21,358 bases of DNA from Bacteroidia bacterium (GTDB taxonomy: Bacteria > Bacteroidota > Bacteroidia > JAESSM01 > NORP286): contig JAESSM010000207.1 of the NCBI GenBank assembly GCA_016764115.1, forward strand, positions 1 to 21,358, given 5' to 3'. Position 1 is the stretch's first letter, and every line of letters starts with the position of its first letter. This document shows, piece after piece, positions 1-9,800 of this stretch. Below the pieces are notes generated by a model, which had not been told where the DNA came from, searched no databases, and worked only from the letters and a program-made list of their open reading frames with translations. A program made the position numbers and the translations under genes.

Positions 1-1
1 A

Positions 2-967
2 GCATTAAAGATCCGTAGTGATAATTTTGATAAAGATCATTCTTCAATCGCAGCGACCTATACCAATTTAGGAAATGTATATTTTACTTTGGGTGATTAC
101 CATAAAGCAATGGATTATTTTCAATCTGCATTAGGAATATCAATTAACGTATTTGGGGAAGAGCATCCTGCTGTGGCAACAAACTATAACAACTTAGGAA
201 GTGTATTAAATGAATTAGGAGCTCATTATAAAGCCCTCGAATATTATAATCGATCATTAAGAATAAGATTAAAGATCTTCCCTAAAATTCATCCACATAT
301 AGCTTCTAATTATAATAACATTGGAATTGTATATGATATTCTAGGCGCCTTCGAACCAGGCAATTATAAAAAAGCATTGGAAAGTTATCAAAAAGCACTT
401 GATATTGATAATGTATTGTTCGGTGAAGACCACCCCTACGTTGCTATGGGATACAACAATATGGGAATTGTTTACGAGGAAATGGCCTCGTTATCTCATA
501 ATAAAGAATATTACTATAAAGCTATGAAATTGTTTGAGCAAGCAATAGACATAAGATTAAAAACAATTGGTGACGAGCACTTTTTCGTAGCATCATGTTA
601 TACAAACATTGGAAATGTTCTATGTGGATTATCCGACTATGACAATGCAATAGAATTTCATAATAAAGCTATACTTATTTATAAGAAAGCTTTAGGAAGT
701 CAGCATGCGTTAATTGGTGCAGCATATAATACGCTGGCTCAAGTTTATTCAGAACAACAAAAATATGCTAAGTGCACAGCCAACTACCAGCAAGCATTAA
801 ACGCACTTGTTGAAGGATTTGAAGAGAAAGATATTTATATGAATCCTCAAATATATTTTTCTAGAGAATCACATTTACCAAGCAGTATTATAAAAGTAAA
901 AAGCATGACCAATTTATTGGATACTCTGATTGGGAAAGCCATCGCTATGGAGCAATCGCAAAAATAA
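2..967 (+). CDS. TPR-repeat protein, 3' part (5' end outside window)
   Basis: The reading frame is open from the first bases of the window, and the residues before the first possible start (a TTG at 89) already match the repeat, so the gene begins upstream and only its last ~321 codons are visible. It consists of about six tetratricopeptide repeats of the kinesin-light-chain/nephrocystin type, with a ~42-50-residue period. Each repeat carries YNNLG or YNNIG, then G-x-Y-xx-A-L/M, then A-L-x-I and G-x-x-HP. These repeats form a helical scaffold for protein-protein contacts. No enzymatic domain follows: after the last repeat come ~50 non-repetitive residues ending at a TAA. In this phylum such arrays occur alone, before CHAT proteases, or in sensor kinases. 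The missing N-terminus could hold a signal peptide or another domain, so the function is unknown. Confidence 0.85.
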   Translation, partial: ALKIRSDNFDKDHSSIAATYTNLGNVYFTLGDYHKAMDYFQSALGISINVFGEEHPAVATNYNNLGSVLNELGAHYKALEYYNRSLRIRLKIFPKIHPHIASNYNNIGIVYDILGAFEPGNYKKALESYQKALDIDNVLFGEDHPYVAMGYNNMGIVYEEMASLSHNKEYYYKAMKLFEQAIDIRLKTIGDEHFFVASCYTNIGNVLCGLSDYDNAIEFHNKAILIYKKALGSQHALIGAAYNTLAQVYSEQQKYAKCTANYQQALNALVEGFEEKDIYMNPQIYFSRESHLPSSIIKVKSMTNLLDTLIGKAIAMEQSQK

Positions 968-1144
968 ACCCATACTGATAAATATTCAGGAAGCTTCACT
1001 TTAAATTAACATCAATTATTTCTATTAATTCATAAGATTCATTAATCAAAATATTTTGGTGTCGTCTTTTGAATACACATCTCTTTTTACCAGCCCAACA
1101 CCATAAGCCTATTAACTAATTTTATTTTCGGCTGTCTAAAGTCC
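968..1144. other. Convergent intergenic spacer, no clear terminator
   Basis: This 177-bp AT-rich gap separates the ends of two convergent genes. The only symmetrical element I saw is a short GAAGCTTC palindrome near 1010-1017. No strong GC stem followed by a T-run is visible for either gene, and no small gene was found. Confidence 0.4.
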
Positions 1145-4100
1145 TTATTTCTGCGGTTCCCAAACCCAATCACCATTGGCCGTTAGATAGCCCACCTCAT
1201 TGTTTCGTTCCACTTTATAGATCCCCTCATTCAGATACTGAACATTATCATAATTCGGGGATACGATTATTTTACCGTACTGATCAGAAATACCAATAAA
1301 TCGAGAACACTTCACTTTTGCTTTGCCATCTTTAAAGTCTTCAATTTCATCAAATTTGGGAGCTAAAAAGTAAAATCCATTTTGATCTATAACAGCCCAC
1401 TTATCGTTCAACTTCACTTTGGCCATTCCATCAGAAAAATTGGTTGCATCATCATAATAGGTTCCTAGTCTATTATTACCAAAAGAATCTATAAAGTAAG
1501 TACCCTTTTTATCTTTCACTATTACTTTACCATTAGAAAAACTACCAATAATTTTTCCGTCAGGATGGGTATAAATTATTTCCCCTTCAGTATTGATCAG
1601 GCAATATTTCTTATCATAATAAACTATCGCTTTTCCCTCGGAAAAATCCCAGGCCATTTTGAATTGAGGTTGTATTACCACGTCTCCATTTTTGTCGATG
1701 AATCCGTATTTACCGTCTTTCCAAATTGCAGCCAATCCATCATGAAAGTTTCCTGTGTACTTGTAGACCGGAGATACTACCATTTCACCTGTTGTATTAA
1801 CAAATCCTTTATATTGCCCTTTTATAAATGGTTTATTCTTTTGTTTGGTCTTCACCATGGCCATCCCTTCACTAAACTCACCAATCTTAGTGTATTTAGT
1901 TCGCAGAAGTCGGGTACCGTCATTTCTCACCACACCATAAGTGCTGCCTTTTTTCAAAACAATTAAACTGTTATCAAGTAATTCAATTTTCTTGTAATTA
2001 GGTTTGACTACCCATTCACCATTTCTGTCAATAACTCCATACCTGCCTTTGTATTTTACTTTTGCAACTCCATTTTTAAATTCAAAACATTTAAGGAATA
2101 TCGGATCGATCAAGACCTTCCCTTTGTTATTAATATAACCTATTCCACCGCGTCCCTTAATTCTCACTGCTGCTAACCCCTCACTAAAGTTTTCTGCTCT
2201 CAAATAAATAGGTTCAATAGCGAAATTCCCATACATATCTACATATCCCCATTTTCTCTTTATTCTAACTGCTGCTAATCCATTATTGAAATCTTTGGCC
2301 ATATCAAATATGGTGTCAATTACCATATCCCCTTTATCATTCAAGAATCCCCATTTATTGTCTAGTTTTACTGCAACCATCCCTTCGCTATATAGCCTTG
2401 AATCATCATATTTCGTTGAAGCAATTACTTCCCCTTTTGAGTTAATAAAACCATATTTTTCACCATTTTTCTCTACCACAAAGAGGTTATTTTCAGAGCC
2501 CTTCAAATATTCAATATTGCTATAAATAAAGGGTATCTGCAGGCCATCATCTATAGTAACTGCACCCCATTTTTTGTTGCTCTTAACTGTAAAGATGGAA
2601 TAGCGAGCTACATCCGCATAATCGTACTGAACACCCACCACAATTCTACCATCCACATCCATGTAGCCCCATTTTCCACCTTCACACTTCAACCACAACG
2701 ATTGAAGTTGATGCCCGGGATTCCTAATCACCATATTCATGTTTTCAACATAGTGGTTTAATGAACTTAATACTTCTCTTGTATCTTTTGAAGTACAAGT
2801 CAATTCACCCGCAACGTTGAACCGAGCATACCCGTTAATAAAATCACCTATATAAATCATATTACCATATAAAACATGACCACTTCTTTTCATTACTCCA
2901 TGTTTTCCTCCAACTTTTATGCAGCGTGCCACATGCTTATCTCCTAATAAAAAATCCTGCCACCTGATTTCCCAAAAGTATGGTTCAGCTAAAAACTTAC
3001 CAGTTATATGATCAACTAATCCAAACCTGGAAGTCACAGAGAATTCCGTATCTCCCATTTTATACTTGTACCTCCTATCTTTGATTTCTACTAAAGTTAA
3101 GCCCAGTTCGCTGTTTACAGTTATGTAATCATATTCCGGAGGAACTACATTATCATCTGTCATATTGTTTTTTAATCCCCACTTACCAGCACTGGGACAA
3201 ACATACCATCCATATTTCTCTGAATTTTCGATTATAGCTGGTTGAGTATCGGTATTAGCTTTAATCTGCTTCCTGGACCCAACATTAATTGACAAGACAT
3301 TATTATAATTTGAATTGTTAATAATATTTCCATTATCGTTGATATGAATTACTTTCCTACTTTTATACCTATAGGCCTTCACCACATTATTAACTACCTC
3401 AATATTTGTATATCTTGGTGACACCAATACACGACCACTGGTATTTACCAACCCTAATAAATTATCTTTCCTAACTTTGGCAACATTGTTATAAAAGTTT
3501 TCTATTGCATCATACTTATAGTCAACTACTTTTCTATCCCCTTTCTTAAACAAACCCCAATGACCTAATGCCATTGATTTTATTTTAAAAAGATCAACTG
3601 AAGTTGGTGCTATCTCATCGTAAAGAGGTTTTAATACCACATCTCCATTTTTATCAAGTAAGCCAAACATATAATCAGATAAGAATTGGACATAGTCTGT
3701 GTTAAAATGATAGTAGTTTGAATGCGCAGTATCGCTAATCATTTTTTTGGAATTTGTACAATACAAGCTCCAAACATCCTTTTTTACTTTGATGAAATTT
3801 TGATTAAACGCCTTATATTCCAACCATTCAGGCTTAAATAGTACGTTGCCAGCATTGTTGACACATCCCCAAAAACCATCACGCTTAAACATGATATACT
3901 TATCATAAAGTGATCTTATTTCCTGGCATTCGGTCAATAAGATAGCATCGCCATGTAAATTAAAAAGCCCCTTTTTATTGCCAGATGTAGAGATAAAGAA
4001 CTCATTTAGGAATGGAATTACTTCATCAAAAACAGCATTTACGATGAGTTTACCCTGCTTATTGATAACTCCATAGCCATTACGCATTTTTACTTGATAA

Positions 4101-4501
4101 TGGTTTTCATCTAAAGTATTGATATCATGGAATAAATTAGACATTATTTCTTGCCCCGAATTATCAATCATTCCCCACAATGAATCTTTTCTAAAACCTA
4201 TTCTATTTTCATCTAGAATTTTCAGTTCTTGATATATAGGTTCCAATACTACCTTTCCTTTCAGATTGATCATGCCAATTAATCCATCCTTAGCTACAAC
4301 GGCATAGTTATCAGTGGTAAAAAATTGAGCCCTGTCAAATCTGGGTTTAATGATGATATCCCCGTTTGTATCAATGTAGCCCCATTTACCATCAACCCTA
4401 ACCGGTAGTAAATCTATATTTACCTGACAATCCGCCACTCCTCCGTTGAGTTGTAACACTATTAGTATGGACACAATAATCCTGTTCATGATTAAATTCA
4501 T
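1145..4501 (-). CDS. Giant WG-repeat protein, exported
   Basis: A protein of 1118 residues that is almost entirely WG repeats. Roughly 25-30 imperfect units are spaced ~35-50 residues apart, each with a core like K-W-G-Y/F-I/V-D/N-xx-G followed by a short beta strand and a P-x-Y/F-D segment. WG repeats are beta-rich modules of largely unknown function, common in Bacteroidota. The N-terminus (two basic or polar residues, then IIVSILIVLQLNGG) is a plausible signal peptide, so the protein is probably periplasmic or surface-exposed. Repeats in the C-terminal half (from about residue 600) are regular, while those in the N-terminal half are more degenerate. The start at 4501 has a second in-frame ATG four codons later, and neither has a clear Shine-Dalgarno sequence. 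The gene begins 32 bp after the stop of the upstream lipoprotein-like gene, which suggests co-transcription. No catalytic motif was seen. Confidence 0.88.
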   Translation of the reverse strand: MNLIMNRIIVSILIVLQLNGGVADCQVNIDLLPVRVDGKWGYIDTNGDIIIKPRFDRAQFFTTDNYAVVAKDGLIGMINLKGKVVLEPIYQELKILDENRIGFRKDSLWGMIDNSGQEIMSNLFHDINTLDENHYQVKMRNGYGVINKQGKLIVNAVFDEVIPFLNEFFISTSGNKKGLFNLHGDAILLTECQEIRSLYDKYIMFKRDGFWGCVNNAGNVLFKPEWLEYKAFNQNFIKVKKDVWSLYCTNSKKMISDTAHSNYYHFNTDYVQFLSDYMFGLLDKNGDVVLKPLYDEIAPTSVDLFKIKSMALGHWGLFKKGDRKVVDYKYDAIENFYNNVAKVRKDNLLGLVNTSGRVLVSPRYTNIEVVNNVVKAYRYKSRKVIHINDNGNIINNSNYNNVLSINVGSRKQIKANTDTQPAIIENSEKYGWYVCPSAGKWGLKNNMTDDNVVPPEYDYITVNSELGLTLVEIKDRRYKYKMGDTEFSVTSRFGLVDHITGKFLAEPYFWEIRWQDFLLGDKHVARCIKVGGKHGVMKRSGHVLYGNMIYIGDFINGYARFNVAGELTCTSKDTREVLSSLNHYVENMNMVIRNPGHQLQSLWLKCEGGKWGYMDVDGRIVVGVQYDYADVARYSIFTVKSNKKWGAVTIDDGLQIPFIYSNIEYLKGSENNLFVVEKNGEKYGFINSKGEVIASTKYDDSRLYSEGMVAVKLDNKWGFLNDKGDMVIDTIFDMAKDFNNGLAAVRIKRKWGYVDMYGNFAIEPIYLRAENFSEGLAAVRIKGRGGIGYINNKGKVLIDPIFLKCFEFKNGVAKVKYKGRYGVIDRNGEWVVKPNYKKIELLDNSLIVLKKGSTYGVVRNDGTRLLRTKYTKIGEFSEGMAMVKTKQKNKPFIKGQYKGFVNTTGEMVVSPVYKYTGNFHDGLAAIWKDGKYGFIDKNGDVVIQPQFKMAWDFSEGKAIVYYDKKYCLINTEGEIIYTHPDGKIIGSFSNGKVIVKDKKGTYFIDSFGNNRLGTYYDDATNFSDGMAKVKLNDKWAVIDQNGFYFLAPKFDEIEDFKDGKAKVKCSRFIGISDQYGKIIVSPNYDNVQYLNEGIYKVERNNEVGYLTANGDWVWEPQK

Positions 4502-4533
4502 TAATTGATTACAATAAGATGTAAGGCTGTTGT

Positions 4534-5895
4534 TTATATACTCTGTATAAGAGTGGAAAGCTCATCCATAGAAACTAAAGCTTTTTCGCTGGTCTTCAGA
4601 TGAAAAGTATAGGTACGATCTCTTCTCCTTTTTAGTCGCGCAATGTCCATTGCTTTAAAATCTTCTGCAGTAAAATATGCTATGTAATTTCCAGGCAGGA
4701 CCGCTATCAATTTATTCTCAACCATGGGTGAAAAGGCAAAGTTTTGCCAGGCATAATTAGGATACTTCACTACTGATCTACCTTCACCAGTAATAAGGAA
4801 CACGGTAACATTTGAGACATCGGGATCGACACTGTTGTCAAATTTAAAATTGGCAGCCAAGGTTATCACATTTTCCTGTTTCAATTGTCTATCCCAATTA
4901 TAGATACCGAAATTACTTACTTGAAATGAACGAATTAGATCTGCCTCTTGCTGCACCCTATTTTCTTCTTGCACGCGGGCAGCAATTGCATTTTCATAAT
5001 TAACCATGTTCTTCTCGAAGATGGCCAATGCTTTCTTAAGGTTTTTCCCTTTAAAAGCCGGCTTGACAATAGTTGTAAACTGAGATTTAGAATTGGTTAA
5101 TTTTATCTGGTAGGTACTGCCTTGATCTGTTCTTGTAAGTAAAATGTTCGACCAATTCTGATTAAAGATCCATTTGTTATTTCTAGGATTCTTGCCATAT
5201 CCATTACCTGCATATTGCCAAACAATTCCGTGAAATTCTCTTAACTCCGGATATAGTTTATAATTGATCGCAAAATCAAATTGGAACTGCTCTTCATTAA
5301 AAACTTCTGGTTTAACGGGCACACCAGGGATTGGCGCCACTCTTTCCAATCTGCTTTTCTTTTTTTCATTGATTTTTGCAGCTACTATGCCCTGAAATTG
5401 CCAATTGGACTTATTCTCATCCAACTTATAAAAGTTATAACCATCTCCTTCAACAAAAGAAGCCATGTTTACCTTGATGTTTTTATCCTTTGCAATAAAA
5501 ACAGGCTTACCATCTTTAAATCCTCTGATCTCAAACATCCCAGCCGATTGTAAGTTCACCCTTACCCCTCCACTATCATATGTCATTGTTATTCCACTGG
5601 CAAGAATTTGAGCAGCATCGTGAAATTCTCTATAGTTAATTGCAACATCACCTACTATTGGAACATTGCTGGCATCAACAAACGCATCCTTCGGGATTTC
5701 AATTGATGTTCCATTGGCTACTTCAATAAAATTTTCTTTTGAACTATTGATCTCATAGTCCCTGAAAACGACATCCACATCTTCAAACGGTGGATCTACT
5801 GAAAGTTCTTTGTGGTTTACAACGTTGCACACCGGCAATAAATAGAGCACCGTTGCCATGCTCAAAATCGACAAAATTTTTCCTTCTAAGTTCAT
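4534..5895 (-). CDS. Lipoprotein-like protein with ZU5-like N-terminal domain
   Basis: A hypothetical protein of 453 residues. The N-terminus has a hydrophobic stretch ending LLPVC, which can serve as a lipobox and would anchor the protein through Cys23. After it comes a segment typical of Bacteroidota surface proteins: GTSIEIPKDAF, then a YREFHDA motif, then SAGMFEIR. This resembles a ZU5-type beta domain. A central region follows, then a Gln/Glu-rich helical stretch (about 290-330) leading to SNFGIYNWDR, and a C-terminal beta-rich part. I chose the ATG at 5895 because a G-run (GGGGG) lies about 5 nt upstream. The ATG at 5907 would add four residues and has no usable ribosome site. It precedes the WG-repeat gene by 32 bp, probably as one transcript. 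The function is unknown; a cell-envelope role is inferred from the signal and domains only. Confidence 0.75.
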   Translation of the reverse strand: MNLEGKILSILSMATVLYLLPVCNVVNHKELSVDPPFEDVDVVFRDYEINSSKENFIEVANGTSIEIPKDAFVDASNVPIVGDVAINYREFHDAAQILASGITMTYDSGGVRVNLQSAGMFEIRGFKDGKPVFIAKDKNIKVNMASFVEGDGYNFYKLDENKSNWQFQGIVAAKINEKKKSRLERVAPIPGVPVKPEVFNEEQFQFDFAINYKLYPELREFHGIVWQYAGNGYGKNPRNNKWIFNQNWSNILLTRTDQGSTYQIKLTNSKSQFTTIVKPAFKGKNLKKALAIFEKNMVNYENAIAARVQEENRVQQEADLIRSFQVSNFGIYNWDRQLKQENVITLAANFKFDNSVDPDVSNVTVFLITGEGRSVVKYPNYAWQNFAFSPMVENKLIAVLPGNYIAYFTAEDFKAMDIARLKRRRDRTYTFHLKTSEKALVSMDELSTLIQSI

Positions 5896-6135
5896 TTTTA
5901 CCCCCATCCTTTTTGAATTTAAACGGAACTTTATTTTTATTTATTGCCTTTATAAATAATTTATTTTGATTCAAGCGTATTTTAAATATAAAACAGAATC
6001 TTATAATTCTATACAAAATTGGACATTATTGTTAAATGTACCACTCCAAATAAAAGGAAGATGAAATGAATTATTAATTAAGAAACGGTAATTCGTTAGG
6101 CAATAATCTACAAGTTTGAAAGTTTAGAACATATC
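5896..6135. other. Divergent intergenic region
   Basis: About 240 bp of very AT-rich DNA between two divergent genes. It should hold promoters for both, but I could not find a perfect TAnnTTTG element on either strand. The closest plus-strand match is TACAAGTTTG near 6109-6118, which has the wrong spacing. A longer frame on the minus strand (from 6016) has no protein-like features and was not called. Confidence 0.35.
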
Positions 6136-6819
6136 ATGAAGGCACTCAAAGCTGCTATAGTTGGTATCCTTTTTATATGGAGTTTAAATTCATTTGCAGA
6201 TCTCAGGGATTTTGGTTATCCCTGCTTTCACTGCCAACCCATTTCCTATGATGACAGTGGCTTTCTTTTGGAAACCAGCTTTTCAAAAAAACTATCAAAA
6301 GTATTTAAAGGTGAAGTGAATTTACAAACCCGATATATGAATCGGTTCAGTCAACTAAAAGGGTTGATGCCGGAAATTGGGTTTAGTGCCAAAATAAACA
6401 AACACTTCTCAATTAAGACTTGCTATCGATATAATCTTGTTTGGAGCACTGGTTCTAGAGTTTTAATAGCAGGTTATTACAAATGGAAAAAGAAAGGTTT
6501 TCCTCTTAATATTCAGTTTAGAACAAGATTGGAAACAGGAGATGGAGATTTTTGGAGAAACAGGATTAAAACTGAATTTAACATGAGTAAAATAGTTGAC
6601 CCTTATTCATCATTTGAAACTTTTTACAGACTATTTACAGATGGGTTTATCAATATTATTCGATATGAAGGTGGCTTGAAGTGGAGATTGAAAAAATCTG
6701 TTTATTTAAATACGATATACAGATTTGAGAAGATTTATGATAACTACTCTAGATCGTATAGGCATTACTATACAACTTATAACCATATTGTTGGTATTTC
6801 GCTAGGTATTTCTCTATAA
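6136..6819 (+). CDS. DUF2490-family outer-membrane protein
   Basis: This 227-residue protein has a Sec signal peptide (MKALKAAIVGILFIWSLNSFA, likely cleaved after the Ala at about residue 21). The mature part is rich in alternating aromatic and polar residues. It has the features of DUF2490 proteins: a YRYNLVW-type strand, then a FRTRLETGDGDFWRNRIK segment, then a YRFEKIYDN strand, as expected for a ~10-12-stranded outer-membrane barrel. The function of the family is not established. The gene stands alone on the plus strand between two minus-strand genes, and a hairpin terminator follows 12 bp after its stop. The assignment rests on the pattern of strands and motifs, so the family name is likely but not certain. 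Confidence 0.72.
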   Translation: MKALKAAIVGILFIWSLNSFADLRDFGYPCFHCQPISYDDSGFLLETSFSKKLSKVFKGEVNLQTRYMNRFSQLKGLMPEIGFSAKINKHFSIKTCYRYNLVWSTGSRVLIAGYYKWKKKGFPLNIQFRTRLETGDGDFWRNRIKTEFNMSKIVDPYSSFETFYRLFTDGFINIIRYEGGLKWRLKKSVYLNTIYRFEKIYDNYSRSYRHYYTTYNHIVGISLGISL

Positions 6820-6831
6820 GTAATAGGATTG

Positions 6832-6859
6832 GTTGCTTTATACAAGCAACGCTGTTTTT
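6832..6859 (+). terminator. Rho-independent terminator after the DUF2490 gene
   Basis: A 7-bp perfect stem, GTTGCTT (6832-6838) with AAGCAAC (6844-6850), encloses a TATAC loop and is followed by GCTG and five T residues. It lies 12 bp after the stop of the plus-strand gene and before the end of the convergent kinase gene. On the opposite strand no T-run follows the stem, so it probably works in one direction only. Confidence 0.6.
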
Positions 6860-9800
6860 ATACAATAGCTGATTGCTTTAATGGCAACTTGATATAAAAA
6901 GTAGTCCCCTCCCCTAATTTACTCTTTACTGATATTTCACCTGAATGGCTTTCCACAATTTTATGACAAATGGCAGTTCCCATTCCCGTACCCTCAAATT
7001 CATTCCTGGAATGTAAACGATGAAATGGTTTAAAAATATTTTCAGCATGTTTTTGCTCAAACCCCACTCCATTGTCCTTAACCTCAATAACCAATAAACC
7101 ATTTGACAACTTTCCCTTTTTAATTTTAACAATAGGAGGCGAATCAGGCCTATGAAACTTTAATGCATTTGAAATCAAATTTTGAAAGAGCTGACTCATC
7201 TGAGATTTTGAAGCATCAATGTTCGGAAGGTCTACACACTCTACTATTCCTTTTGACTCTTTTACTTGTTGCTCCAATTCATCTATAACTTCGTTCACTA
7301 CGTCATTCAAATTAATGTTTTTAAATTCCACTTTACTGCGGGTCAGTCTAGAGTAATTTAATATGTCAATGATCAATGTACGTAACCTTGTAGCAGACTT
7401 GTGTATTCCGGCAAGTCTTAAATAATCATTCTCCTCTATCTTATTTTTTAATACATGTTGTAGTCTTTCGGTTTGAAAAGTAATCTTTCTTAGGGGTTCT
7501 TTTAAATCATGTGAGGCAGCTGACGCATACAATTCAAGAGCCTTATTACTTTTTGCTAACTCACTGGACATTATCACCGCTTTAGCCTTTTGCTCAGAAA
7601 TTATACTATTAACTTCCTTTAGTACTATGTTTTGCGTTTCTATCTGTTCCTTGTGTTTTTTAATCTGTTCTTCTGCTTTCTTAAGCTCTGATATATCCGC
7701 ATCTATGATAACTATATTTCGAACTTCACCGTTTTCATCCAAAATTGGAGTTGCAGTAGAGGCCATAGCTCTTTCTTTGTCATTGGCGTCCTTATTTATT
7801 GATTCATAACTAAATGACTTTTTCGTCTTAATACAATCTTTGATCAAATTTAAAATTTTAGGATTCGAACTATAGTTCTTAAATGAATCTCCAATAATTT
7901 TATCAAGTTTTTCCTGTGAATAGCCTTTCAATTTAAGGAATGATTGATTAAACCATTCAACTTTCGCTTCAAGATCTACAATAACTACCAGGTTGTCTGT
8001 ATTATTTGCTACAAGGAAAAGTGTTTCTAACTCAAAGTTTTTACCTTTTAATTCTGCAACCAACTTTTCAATTTTCTCCTTTTCCTGCATTACCTTCATG
8101 CTTGTCTGCCATAGCTTCTTGTTTTTTACCTCTATTTCTTCCTTTTGTTTTATAACCCTATCCTTTGATTCTTTTAACTTTGATATATCGCTTCCGACAG
8201 AAATGAATTGAACTACTTTATTTTCTTGATTCAATATTGGAGTTACATTTAGGAATAGCCAAACCGGGTCACCATTTTTAGTATAATTTAATATTTCACC
8301 ACTAAATGGTTTTTTAAGTTTAATGGCATCCTCTATTTCTTTAATATCCTCCAGAGAAGAACCTTCTCCTCGAAGCACATCCCTTGGTTTCTTACCTTCT
8401 ACATCATTAAGTGTATATCCAGTTATACTTGCAAAAGCATCATTTACCCATTCAATTTCATCTTTACCATTTGTAATGATCACGTAGTTATCGGTTTTAC
8501 GGGCAACTAATGATAGCTTGTCAAGCTCTTTATTGGCTATTATCAAATCCTTTGTTTTTTCACGAATAATTTTAGCCAGATATATTTGATGCCTTTTCAA
8601 CCTTTGGATTCTCCAGATAATGAGCAAATAAACTAAGAGTGTTAGGACCAGAATAGCACTAATGTAGAATAACCAAGTTCTCCAAAACGGAGGAGTGATT
8701 GTAAACGAAAAAGTAGTTGGGTGTTGATTCCACACCCCATCAAAATTACATGCCTTTACCTTAAAACTATATTCACCGCCAGGTAAGTTTGAATAAGTAG
8801 CCTTTCTTTCATTTGTGATCGGAGACCAATCTTTATCAAACCCTTCTAATTTATATTGATATTTAACTTTGGTTGGATTAGCATATGATATCCCGATATA
8901 TTCAAATGTGAAATGATTGCGGTAGTGTGGAAGTACAGCATTATTCGATAAGGATGTATCTCGGTGAAACAGCTTAATATTCCTGATATTAGTGGTAGGT
9001 TCTCTAAAATTTGGTACATCTTCTTTTGGATTGTATTTTATTGCGCCTCCAATAGTTCCAAACCACAGATTCCCTTTATCATCTCTTATAGCTGCGCTTC
9101 CATTACCTTCTAGGCCAACAACCCCTTCTTCACTGCCATAATGTTTGATCTCTATTTTGCCATCTAAATTATATCTTTTTGTATTCAATCTGTCAATTCC
9201 TTGAACCCCTCCTAACCATAAATAATCATCCTTACCCATTATAGAAAAGTAAATAGTATTTGAAGAAAGGCCTTCATTTTCAGAAATTACCTGAAAACTC
9301 TCCCCATCAAACCTTACCACACCTAACGATTTTGTATCAAACCAAATATTACCCTTATGGTCTTCTACAATATCATGACTTCTACTAATTTCTACATCCT
9401 TAAATGGAAAATTTTTAATATTCCCGCTTAATCCCGTTTTGCTAACGTTCATGCTAAACAAACCTTTTTGAGTTACGCCAAATATTTCACCAGATTTCGT
9501 AAAAGTTATATTCCAAATCTGATTTGCCAATAACCCATTCTCCGTATTATATAGTGTAAATTTTTCTCTATTATAGCTGTATAGTCCTTCATTTGTGGCA
9601 ATCCAAATTCGACCATTTTCATCCTCTTTTATTGAATAAGTATCGCGTAAATCTGAATATTCTACTGATTTTGAAAAATCACTATTAATTAATCTATAGG
9701 TAGCTACATTCTCTTCTGTATACCAAAAATCACCATGGGAATCATTAAAAATATCCCAGGAAATATTTGTTTTGATACCGGTAGTTTTCGTAAACTTCAG

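Noticed and set aside
89..967. A complete TPR gene starting at 89
   Set aside because: The putative start is a TTG inside a TPR repeat, and the frame with repeat sequence is open to the window's left edge, so the gene is truncated.
1061..1107. TGGTGT...ACACCA as a hairpin terminator between the TPR and WG genes
   Set aside because: The stem is only six pairs, with a loop of about 35 nt and no following T-run.
5783..6016. A 77-codon minus-strand frame upstream of the lipoprotein-like gene
   Set aside because: It overlaps the real gene in another frame and is Lys/Asn/Phe-rich as expected of AT-rich noncoding DNA.
7775..7800. Further TTGTCA or TGACAA half-sites inside coding regions (also near 12310, 12345 and 17920)
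   Set aside because: They are single half-sites within genes with no matching second arm at the right spacing and no promoter element.
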